From: Haplosporangium gracile | Taxonomy: Eukaryota; Mortierellomycota; Mortierellomycetes; Mortierellales; Mortierellaceae | NCBI GenBank assembly: GCA_015499985.1 | Contig: JAAAUF010000202.1 | Coordinates: 1 to 50,880, forward strand | DNA: 50,880 bases | Direction: 5' to 3' | Shown: one piece after another, positions 10,181 to 19,582 of the stretch | How positions within the stretch are numbered: position 1 is the first letter of the stretch | Layout of the letters: the number at the start of each line of letters is the position of its first letter | Notes under the pieces: model-generated | What the model saw: only the letters and a program-made list of their open reading frames with translations | Database searches by the model: none | Told to the model about the DNA's origin: nothing | Translations under genes and position numbers: made by a program

Positions 10181-13100
10181 CTAGTCCAGGTTTTTGCGAA
10201 CTTTTTTTCGTCCTCCTCCAAGAGCCTCAAACTCCTGTAAAAGTCCGTTAGCAACCTCAGGCTGGTTCAGCCAGTCTTTCAACTGCTGCGTCGTCGACCG
10301 TGTCTCCGCCCGCGCTGTTAGACATCTCAACAACAGCTCACGCGACATTGTCCCAGCCACCTCCTTCTCAAGCTGGAATCGAATCTGTGAGTCGCTCGAG
10401 ACCAAATACCGAATCGTCTTCAAATCGTCCTCGATCGCGCCATTCCAGGGCGACTTGCCACTGAATGTCCTCCAGATCAGCACACCAAGCGAATACACAT
10501 CTTCAGATCGAGGGTCGACTGGAGCAAGAGGGGCGTGGTCGTGCTTGGTCTTGGGAAGGGTCAGGATCGACCGGTAGAGCTTGTATCCGTGATCAGGCGG
10601 CAAGACCACGAGAGGCAAAAGCGCAAGTTCTTCCTTCGAGACATGGTCTTGCATGCTCCACCGCTGAACCTCGGCTGGATTGACAAAGACAGACTTGCCG
10701 AAATCAATCACTTTAATAAGAGGACGAGGCGACTGATCCTCAAGGATTTCATGCGGGTCCTCGTCCACCATGATGTTGACCTCGCTCAAGTCCCGATGAG
10801 CTAATCCTGCGCGATGGATAGCACACATGGCAGAAACCATCTCCCGAATCAAGCTCAACTTCTGGCAAGGGGTGGGGTGTCGGCGGGCATTGGTGGCGTA
10901 CTGCTTGAGCGTGTATGCGTACCTAGTAAGTGATAAAGTAAATTAAGGATGAGTTAACACTGATCACTTGCAACTATTAGGTTCATTATACAGCAAACAC
11001 TCGGAAGGCAATGAATCACTTACTTGGTCATGGACAAGCCAACTAGGTGGTCGTCCTCGTTGTCAATAACCGACTGGATCTGACCGACACCCTGGAAACC
11101 CCTCAACTTCAACAAACACGCTACCTCGCGCACACGCTGGTCAAACGACTCTGCATCCATCTCCTTAAAGTTTTGGACAACAAGTCCGGGCTGACCGCGG
11201 ACGTGGTATATCCGCTTGAACAATCCATGGGCCGAGTCAACCGTCAACGTTGGCTCGATCGTGCTCCACTGAGTGTAAGGAACCTTCTTCTGCCGAGCAA
11301 TCGACTTTAAATCCTGCAGCATCTTGGAGCCTCGCTTTGTAATCTGCTCATTCAACAACATTCGATCGGGTGCCGAGAGAGACTCCTTGTCCGAGTGATG
11401 AGGGGTTGCTGGCACCTGGCTGGACAGAGTATGGACGCGGCCAGGAGTGAGCAGTGTCGATGGCGTCGAGGCGGACACAATATGAGGCGGATCCATGGCC
11501 ATACCGGCAGAAGATGTGCCTCGACGGCGAGTAGCCCTGATGACAGTGGGAAGCCGTAGCTTGACCAAATATCGACCTTTGGGTCCGCCATCCTGTATGT
11601 CCACCCAAGTTGATTTGGATGATGCTGCTGCTGGGGTAGTGACTGAAGCGGTTGAACTGGCGCCTCGCTTCCGCGGGCTGGTCGTGATTGGTTCACTGTT
11701 AGTCGTGGAAGGTGTTGTAATGCCCAGGCCGAGTCCTTTCGTGGCTGGGGGTGTTGATGCCGTAGAAGGAGGCGAGCTGAGGGTGGACTGAGGTGTGCCG
11801 ACAAGGGCTGGTGTCTGTCCTTGATTTTGTGAGGTCTTTGCAATGCCTGGTAGCAATATGTTCAATGCACTGGCAAAGACTCGTTGGTGCTCCGGTGTAT
11901 TCTTGGGATCCGAAGAATACGGCACCACCTCATGCCGCATCTTTGAGAGCACACCCTTCTCAAACCTGGCCGGCACTTCGACCTCAACCTCCATGGCTCT
12001 GACACAGGCGACAGTCATCCATGCGTTGGGGCAATCCAGATCGCCAACAGTCACCATATCATGTCGTTCTCCGATGGGCTTGCCAATCAGAGCTTTGGCT
12101 GTCATCTTGACCATGCTAATCGGTCCTCCTTGGGTGCCACTACTCTTTGGACGTCCTGGTCCTCCGGGTGATGAGACCGCTTTTGAAGGCTCTGAGCCAG
12201 CACCAAATGATCCCATGTATGGCTTGCTGACTTGGATGTCCGTGAGAATAGCGACTCTAGCAAAACGCTCATCGCCGCACTTGGCCAAGAGACTCCGGTT
12301 TTTGTTAATGAACATTCTGACGAAGCGTGGTCGTTCAGGCGAGAGTTGTCCAATCTGATCCGTTGTGATGTCGAAGATAGGTTGGTGAAGGCTGGAGAAT
12401 AGATCTGTCGAGATATCTGTCATCTTTCGGTCCATCTCCCGAGGGGTGTGTGCTCGGAACAAATAAAGAGGTCTAAAATCAGGGGAAGGAAATTGTACTT
12501 GTCAGTGTCGTCTCCACGCTGTGGTTGTGATTGATTTGAAAACACAGAAAAAAGGAGGCGGATGTGATTGAATCTTTTCGTCGGCGTACCCAGGCAATGT
12601 CATAGAGAGGAGCTCTGGCTTGTAAGACTCATGGGGCAACGGGCCGAAGTTGAGCTCCCTAAAGATTGAAGGAAAACAGCGTTTGGCATATACCATACTG
12701 ATTAGTATTCTTGAAAGGGTGTACATATGGCGCATAGAAGAGACTGTACATAAGTTCCTACCCTTGGCGAAAGTTATCCAATTGACCGAGGTAAGAATTC
12801 TGAAATTCTTGGGCTTCCTTGTAGATGGTGTGGGTCGCCGAGTTGAAAAACATAGCGTTCTGAACGATCCTGCGAAGGTCGCGCTCAAAATCAGCCAGAT
12901 TGTTGTAAAAATCTGGTACGCCCATCGACATTGCTCCTGAGGCGGCAACGAGAGTGGCGGCTGAAGGTGGAGCGCCCGATTTTGCACCTGCAACTTCCAG
13001 AGTCTTCCATAGTTTCTGTTCGATGGTCCACATATCCATGGGTTTCTTAATCAGAACGTGGTAATTTGCAACCGACTGGGGCACCTTAGTAATGAAGTTT

Positions 13101-14706
13101 TTGCTAAATGTATGCCTGACCAATTTATCCAGGATACCGATGCCCACACGGACGAGGTCAATTGGCTGGAGATCAAGTTCGGGGTCTGACTGTCTCGAGG
13201 TTCCAGACGCCGACAAAGTGGCTGGAGGAGGGGAAGAGGCTTCAGGACCAGCGCCCGTATTGCCACTGGAAGCTGTCGATGTTGATGTGGCGTTGGTTCC
13301 ATTGGCCATCATGCCTTCGTTAGATCGAGTTCCATGACCATGATAGCTTGCAGAAGCGGGCCCATTCCTTGAAGAGTCCTGTTTAGAAGACGCCTTTGAA
13401 GGGGCAGCAGGCTCGGAAGAACCCTGACCGGGAGAGGGGAATCGCATGGGCGTTGAAGTAGGAGAGCTCGACTTCGATTTCGACTTTGTTCTCTGTCGCT
13501 GGAGAGATGTAATCGCTGGGTTGGCGGGTGAGTGGTCGGCCGTTGAGATGGCTGAGGAAGGGGCTGAGAGCGAGGCCGAAGAAAGGGTCGATTGTGAGGC
13601 GTTGTTGAGAGAAGGGGACGAAGCTGTGGAAAGTAATCCCTTGGTACTTCGAATGGCCAGGTTCTTGGCTTGAGCAAGGTGCTGTGGGAGAGATCCTAGA
13701 TCGACTTTTCTCGCTATCTTCCTGCTCTGGTCCTCTGGCTGTATCGTTGGTACTAATCGTGGCAAGTAATAATAAAAAACAAAATCAGTTTTTGATGCAC
13801 TTTACAAACATACGCAAACAAGGCATACAGGAGCGAGTACGAAAAGATTACATAAGGAGATATAATGGCCAGATCCTTGGTAATCCTCCTGCAGCATACT
13901 GCTGTGCGTCCGCTTCAGAGAGGTGGGTCCAGCTCGGGTTCCCTCAGAGCCGACGGGTACGATCGATGGAGGATGCGACCGGATGACGCCCCGCCTCCGA
14001 AAAGCATCTGGTAGACTCTCCAGGTCTCTAGGGATATGCTGTCTGAACCTTGCGTCGGTGGCATCTGCAGATAGTCTTGATGTCGGTACCTCGAATGCTT
14101 GTTTGTCGGAAGCAGCCGAGGGAGGAAGGGATGAAGAAAGGGTGAACGACAAGACGGTGTTAGTTTACAAGAGTCGGCGACGAAAATATTCGCATTCGGT
14201 CATCGAGCCAAACAATCGAACTAAACAATCGAACCAAACAATCGAAAGGCTATCTTACTGTGGGTATAAGGGCTGCTGCCTACAGCATGTCGATTGCTCT
14301 GGTAGGGTAAGCGCAGCAAGAGTGAGGAGGATGTGGTGGGTGCAGGACGATGAGGAGCCATGTAGGTCCAGTTTCCGGTGGAAGTATTCTTGGAGGAGAC
14401 GGAGGAAGGATACTGGCTTGTGCGGACAACGGTAAGAGGGTTGTAGGCGAAGGAGCCTTTTGCCATCATCTGTTGATAGCGTTCTGCGCGACGACGGTTG
14501 TTGATGGCCTCGATGATGGCCTGCTGGCTGCCCCGCTGGGGCTGAGGGCCGAGCAGGCCGCCTTGTTGGATGTCCGTCAGGTTGGGTAGACTATGGGAGA
14601 CGGGGACTTGAGTTAGGTCTTGTCCCTTGCCTGGGGAGGGCTGACAAGGAGGGATATCGGGGGCACGGCTTGAGGATGGGATGATGCTCGGAATCTTGGT
14701 GAAGGC
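10181..14706 (-). CDS. Bromodomain + fungal-type (FunK1-like) protein kinase fusion
   Basis: Exons: 14259 upward (open to 14706), 13852-14097, 12762-13752, 12590-12658, 11024-12472, 10181-10922; every junction is phase-consistent. From the first ATG in frame (14469) the product is 1235 aa. The coding-like frame continues to 14706 with no ATG, so an upstream exon is likely and the N-terminus is unresolved. In order: an S/P-rich region; a bromodomain (about 345-480) with YHVLIKKPMDMWTI in the ZA loop and NAMFFNSATHTIY carrying the acetyl-lysine-binding Asn; an unfamiliar segment (about 510-700); an S/T-rich linker; a kinase (about 920-1215) with VVQNFK, an alpha-C Glu candidate (REVACLL), HRDLSEVNIMV and VIDFGKS. 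Ser after HRDL replaces the usual Lys, as I remember for FunK1 kinases. The inferred role is a kinase tethered to acetylated chromatin. Confidence 0.85.
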
Positions 14707-15960
14707 TTAGAGGGACTATATGTGAGTAAGAATATGGGTGTATATGGGCTAGATAGAGTATAGGGACAGATGTGGCGCTTCACGACAAAGAAGAGTGGGC
14801 CTGTCGGGTAGAGGCAGTAGGAGTGAAGGTAAGAAAAAAGGAATAAGTAAAGATACGGTGTCAAAGGTAGCAAGTAGATCTATGGAAGGAAGCAGGAAGA
14901 AAAAAAAAAAAAAAGAGGGAAGATGATAGAAGTGAAGGAAGGAATAGGTGAGAGTGAAGGAAAGAAGTGAGAGAGGCGTCTAGACAGCCACACGGATATG
15001 GACTCTGGGATGATGATGAAGATTGCTCTTATTATTTTTGGTTGTTGTTTCTGTTGGGCACAGAACACACTCTTGTTTGTATACAAACACACCACACACA
15101 GCATCGAAATAATTAGATACAAGGCCAGTGAACAAGCAATGGTTAGAGGAAGTTTGCTGTGGTAGTGGTCACCAGTCAGTTCGAGAAAGCAAAGATGCGG
15201 GGGATGATGGCACCGGTAAAAGGCGAGAGTGAGCGAGTGTATCAATAAAGGGAAGAACAAAGATGGCGCCCATTGTCATTATTTACTTTGCGTTGGAGAG
15301 AGAGGGAGAAGGAAAGGAACCCGAAAGAACAAAAAAAAAGGCGATGGACAAAAGGATATATGCTCCGAGCAAGAAGAAACAAGGAGCATGGAAGCCTGCC
15401 TTGTCCCTTCCAGCCTTCGTGTCAAAACCCTTTCTAGTCACTCACTAACGGACTATCGCACTCGTATTCTTTTCTTCTTACTGTTTGTTATTCGCAGCCA
15501 AAAAAAAAAAAAAAAAGTCAAGTATAAAGAATACCACTTCACAAAACATACGCCATATGCGCCCACACTAAGTCAAGTCAGTCGTCTTGGCAAAGTAAAA
15601 GATCAACGCTCTGAATCAAAGAGGAAAGAGAAGAGGGTGAGGAGCACGAATGCACAGTTGTTTGAATGGCACCGGAACAAGAAAGTGGGTGGAGTACTTC
15701 TGTTGGTGATGGTCACAGCCGTAGTGGTAGCGGTAGTAGTCAGAGTCATTGCAGATGAGGCTACCTTTCCAGTTCCTCTTCCTCTTCCTCCCACTTCTCT
15801 CCGAGGCAGTGGTCAGCTGTAGTATCTTCGCTGCCTCTTTTGTTACTAGTAAAGTAGCTATGCGCTTCTGTCGCCATTTTTTTGTTTCGTTTTTCCTAAC
15901 TTGCCTTTGAACGATAATAGGTACAGCAGCGTCGTTCTTCCTTTCCACTCTCACGTCAAT

Positions 15961-15998
<38 letters not shown>

Positions 15999-16014
15999 CG
16001 ACAACAGCAACAAA
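15961..16014. repeat. AAC trinucleotide microsatellite
   Basis: Thirteen perfect AAC units (15961-15999) followed by imperfect ones (ACG, CAG). No supported gene reads through it. Confidence 0.95.
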
Positions 16015-17482
16015 GACGTTGATAAGGGTAGAACGAATGGTACCAAGGAAAGGGGTGCAAAGGGCAACAAGCAAAAAGTACAAAATTGTGCGGTAGGGGA
16101 AGGAAGGAAGGCTAGATTGCGGTGCGTATGTCTGTGTCTGTCTGTGTTGTGTAGAAGGGAGAAGAAGCAACGTGTCGCTGTCATATCGGATACGGCACCA
16201 CAAAAAAATAGTAACAAAAAGCAAGATGCGTAGTTGGTTGGAACAACAGACAACGCAACAATCCCCACCGACCCGACTCCCTTCACGGATAGGGATGAAT
16301 GATCGATCTTCGGTGTCAATCAGCCGCTTCTCTTTGGATCCACTTCCTTTTTCTTGGGCCAGTCTCTTTTTGTCGGTTGACAAGTGAGCGAAGAAAAATA
16401 TAGACGAAAGAAGGGAACCCTAGTTACAAGGAGAGGGTAGTAATATCGATCCGAATGCGTGTGTCCGTATGACAGACACCACGCCAACAACTAGAACGAA
16501 GCCACACCATGCCCGACAATGATGCGTCTCTCTTTAAGCTCTTATGAAGCTGTTGACAAGTAGAAGCCTGTTTTTTTGTTTGACGAAGACAAGACGAGAC
16601 CTACAGTGAGGGTCTGATCAGTCGACTTTGTAGGGATGAGAAAAGGAGGAGCGAGAAGAAAGGGAATAGTTTTTTTTTTTCCTTTTCTTTTATGATGTTG
16701 GGAATGAGAATGAGGAGAAGGAGTTTGTTTTGTAAATAATACCTGTTTTCGTAAAAGCGATGGATGAGTGAAGAGAGCAATGGAGGATGAATGACTAAGA
16801 GAAGAAGAAGAAAAAGAAGCAGAAGTTGCAAGTGGATAGGCCTCGATGGTTTGGTGGTTGGAGGCAATAAAGAAGTGAGCGAGGGTGAGAAGAGTGAGTA
16901 GAGCGGAAAGGGAAAAAAAAAAAAAAAAAGGACAAACAAAATAATACTGAAGAAAATATCGTCTGCCTCTGTCTAGCCTAGATGAAGAGACGTGTTGTGC
17001 CTACAGTAGGAAAGGCGAGGCAAGGCAGATCATTTGGATAAGGGGAGGGACATGCTTTGTGCAGTACGAATGTGTGAGCGTGAGTTTGTCTCCTGTCGCT
17101 GCTGGTGGCACAGCATACTTTGCTTTGTATTGCACTGGCAACGGCAACAGCTGCAACTGCATGACCAATGGATCACCTTTTTTGATTGTCGAGAAAAGCA
17201 CTGTCCTTGCTCGAATACGCAAAGGAACAAGGTAGCAGACGCCACTTCGGCTTCTTGGCTCAATGGTCAATAGAGTCTCATCATCGTCCTCTCTCGGCAG
17301 ACAAAAAAAGGACGCGTTCATACTACATCACGAGACCAATCATAAAGAAGCAGTACCCACTTTCACTCCAGCTTAATGCGCATCCATGGCTATCTTGCTT
17401 TTTTTTTTTCATTCTCGTCTCTATCGAACCCGCTCATCCTGACGTCCCTTTTTCTTCGTATCTGATGACCGTCTTGTTTTGT

Positions 17483-17512
17483 TCCCTCCCTCCCTCCCTC
17501 CCTCCCTCCCTC
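17483..17512. repeat. CCCT tetranucleotide microsatellite
   Basis: About seven CCCT units, located about 200 bp upstream of the TATA box of the next gene. Confidence 0.95.
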
Positions 17513-17713
17513 TCGAACCTCGCTGTCCTCGCCGTCCTTCTTCGGAAGCACAAATCTCATCTCCGATGATGGACTTGATTTCATCCGACAAAATATCCCC
17601 CAAATTCATGCCATGCAACTGCCCTCTGGAGCCAGATACCCTTCGCATCAACCCCTACACCCTTCTTCGCCCCATAAGGCAGATTGACTAATATGCAGCA
17701 GTAACAGCGCCAC

Positions 17714-17720
17714 TATAAAT
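17714..17720 (+). promoter_or_regulatory. TATA box TATAAAT
   Basis: Lies 143 bp before the ATG at 17857. The nearer in-frame ATG at 17725 is only 5 nt past this box, so it would sit upstream of a normal start site; this supports 17857 as the start. Confidence 0.65.
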
Positions 17721-17856
17721 ACAGATGGGACCCCGCACCATCTCGGCTCCTCATCAACGCAGACATCTTCTCAATAAGCCCTCAAGCCAAGCAGCCTCAA
17801 CAGCAACTCAAAGACCAGCAAAAACCAACCAACCAACCCAACCCCACTTCTCAACC

Positions 17857-19113
17857 ATGACTCATCTCTCCCTCAAGGTCGCCTCCGCCATCGTCTTGGC
17901 CGCCATGGCCGCCCAGGCTCTTCCTCTTCTTGGTTCTGACTGCACCGGCGCCGACTGCTACCAGTCTGCCAGCTCGGGTCATGTCAGCGTTGGATCGACC
18001 ACCAACGTCGTCCCCGAGACCAACATCACCCCCATCACCCGTATCCAGCCCTATGTCCAGGCATTGGCCCCCATTGTTGACTCTGACTGCGACTACGGTC
18101 TCCTTGGCGACTATGGCTACGGCGGACAGGGCTATGGCGGACAGGGCTATGGCGGACAGGGCTATGGCGGCCTCGGAAACTGGGGTGGTATCGGCGGTGG
18201 TTATTACAACCGTGGCTACTACGGTCGAGGTCTTCTTGGTTTGAACCGCGGCATTTATGGTCGCGGCAGTCTCCTCAAGCGCAATATTGCTGACTCGTCC
18301 AATGTTGCTGACCAAGCCTCTGGAGGCAAGTTGCTCTTCAATCAGTTCCAGTCTCAGTCCCAGTCCCAGTGCGCTGCTGGGGACATTGCTTGCCAACAGT
18401 CTGTCCCTGCCCAGACTGTCGACATGGGTTCGTCCACTCAAATCAACCCTTCGACCGTCGTCTCCCCCTCAACAACTTACCAGCCCCAGGTTCAGTCCCT
18501 CGACTCTGACATCCAGGCCGCCTCCGCTCAGGCTAACACCCTTCCCCAGCAGAGCGTCGACTTGGGATCGAACGTCCTCATCCAGCCCCAGACCAGCGTC
18601 ACCCCCCAGACTACCTACCAACCCTCCGTCTCTCAGTTGGCGACCGATGTCCAAGCTGCTGCCCAACAGGACCAGTCCCTCCCTCAATCGAGCGTCCAGC
18701 TTGGATCCTCTGTCCAGATTTCTCCATCGGTCCAGGTCCAGCCCTTGACCACCTTCCAGCCCTCCATTCAGAGTCTGCCCTTCAACATCCAGGTTGAGCC
18801 TTGCTCCGATATCAACTGGGTTCAGGGTGGCGCCTTGAACCTCCAGCGTGATGGCGCCGCGGCATTCCAACAAGGCGGTGCGGCCTACCAGCAGGGCTCC
18901 GTTGGATCCAACTTCCCCGGCGCGATCTCCTCGTCCCGTCTCAGTGACTCGTCTTCCCTCTACGCCGGTCGCCTCAACCCCTCCTTCGGCACGTCTGCTG
19001 ATCTCTCTGGCAGCGCTGCTTTCGATTCCTCGACCATGGGCAACTCTGCCACTGGTGGAGCTAAGACCTTCGGCGGCTCGAATATTGACACTCAGGGACA
19101 GGGTTGCCAGTAA
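17857..19113 (+). CDS. Secreted tandem-repeat, Gly/Gln-rich cell-surface protein
   Basis: Single exon, 418 aa from the ATG at 17857. I do not recognise the family. A signal peptide is clear (LSLKVASAIVLAAMAAQALP). Residues about 85-130 are Gly/Tyr-rich with four near-identical GYGGQ units, followed by a possible Kex2 site (LLKR). The central part has four copies of a unit of about 45 residues, recognisable by V-(M/L/V)-GS-x-x-(Q/L/N)-I-x-P and TTYQP-x-V-x-x-L-x-x-D-(I/V)-QAA; the first copy is the most diverged. The C-terminal part is Ser/Gly/Ala-rich with no obvious anchor. Codon use is strongly biased to C-ending codons (GCC, CTC, CAG), which suggests high expression. A structural wall or extracellular matrix role is an inference from composition. 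Confidence 0.82.
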   Translation: MTHLSLKVASAIVLAAMAAQALPLLGSDCTGADCYQSASSGHVSVGSTTNVVPETNITPITRIQPYVQALAPIVDSDCDYGLLGDYGYGGQGYGGQGYGGQGYGGLGNWGGIGGGYYNRGYYGRGLLGLNRGIYGRGSLLKRNIADSSNVADQASGGKLLFNQFQSQSQSQCAAGDIACQQSVPAQTVDMGSSTQINPSTVVSPSTTYQPQVQSLDSDIQAASAQANTLPQQSVDLGSNVLIQPQTSVTPQTTYQPSVSQLATDVQAAAQQDQSLPQSSVQLGSSVQISPSVQVQPLTTFQPSIQSLPFNIQVEPCSDINWVQGGALNLQRDGAAAFQQGGAAYQQGSVGSNFPGAISSSRLSDSSSLYAGRLNPSFGTSADLSGSAAFDSSTMGNSATGGAKTFGGSNIDTQGQGCQ

Positions 19114-19582
19114 AGTAGAGCGACAACCGGACAAGAGGTTTCTTTCCTCTGTCAAACACTTCTTCTTCCTTCTCCAATCTTTTTCTTTCACCAGTTGCAT
19201 ACACTCCATTCTTTCATAGGGAGCACAGCATAAGAGCAGCATTTCAGCGACCATAAGATCAAAAACCACAAAAAAAAAATAAAAAAATAAAAATTCACGC
19301 CACGCGAAACAAGAGCTTAAATTGCATCCATATCACGTGTACCCCGCACAAGAAAGCACCATTTAAAAAATAGGGCTCTCTCTCTCTCTTTCTCTCTTTA
19401 TCTCTCCTTTTGTGTTTATCCGCCCACACCCACACCCTCCCCCACACCCCACCCAAAAGCTCAACTTGCCCATTCCCTACTTCCTTCTCTTCCTTCTCTT
19501 CCTTCTCTTCCTTCTCTTCCTTCTCTTCCTTCTCTTCCAACTCTCCCCTTCTCTCATCACCAAAACACACACACATCTACAA
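19114..19582 (+). promoter_or_regulatory. Intergenic region / SR-protein promoter and leader
   Basis: 3' flank of the repeat protein (A-rich near 19260-19290), then a CT-rich leader with a CTCTCT run and a six-copy 9-bp tandem repeat before the ATG at 19583. Confidence 0.6.
19484..19537 (+). repeat. Tandem repeat, 9-bp unit CTTCTCTTC x6
   Basis: Six exact copies ending 45 bp before the SR-protein start codon, so almost certainly in its 5' leader or core promoter. Confidence 0.95.

Larger units (their letters stand above)
14707..17856. promoter_or_regulatory. Long divergent intergenic region (about 3.1 kb)
   Basis: Between the bromodomain kinase (minus) and the tandem-repeat secreted protein (plus). 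Most of it is low-complexity: polypurine on the plus strand at 14820-15000 (CT-rich leader of the kinase gene), an A-tract at 15500, an AAC array at 15961, poly-A at 16915-16928 and a CCCT array at 17483. Open frames here have the biased composition of simple repeats and I accept none. A 5' exon of the kinase gene probably lies in the left part. Confidence 0.55.

Noticed and set aside
15901..16233. Open frame encoding a polyasparagine run
   Set aside because: It is the AAC microsatellite read in one frame, with no conserved flanks, plausible start context or splice partners.
15616..16383. 255-codon minus-strand open frame
   Set aside because: Composition is that of the reverse of the AAC repeat and CT-rich DNA (V, L and S runs); no domain or codon bias like real genes nearby.
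17851..19269. Long minus-strand open frames opposite the secreted repeat protein
   Set aside because: Shadow frames caused by the strong C-ending codon bias of the plus-strand gene.
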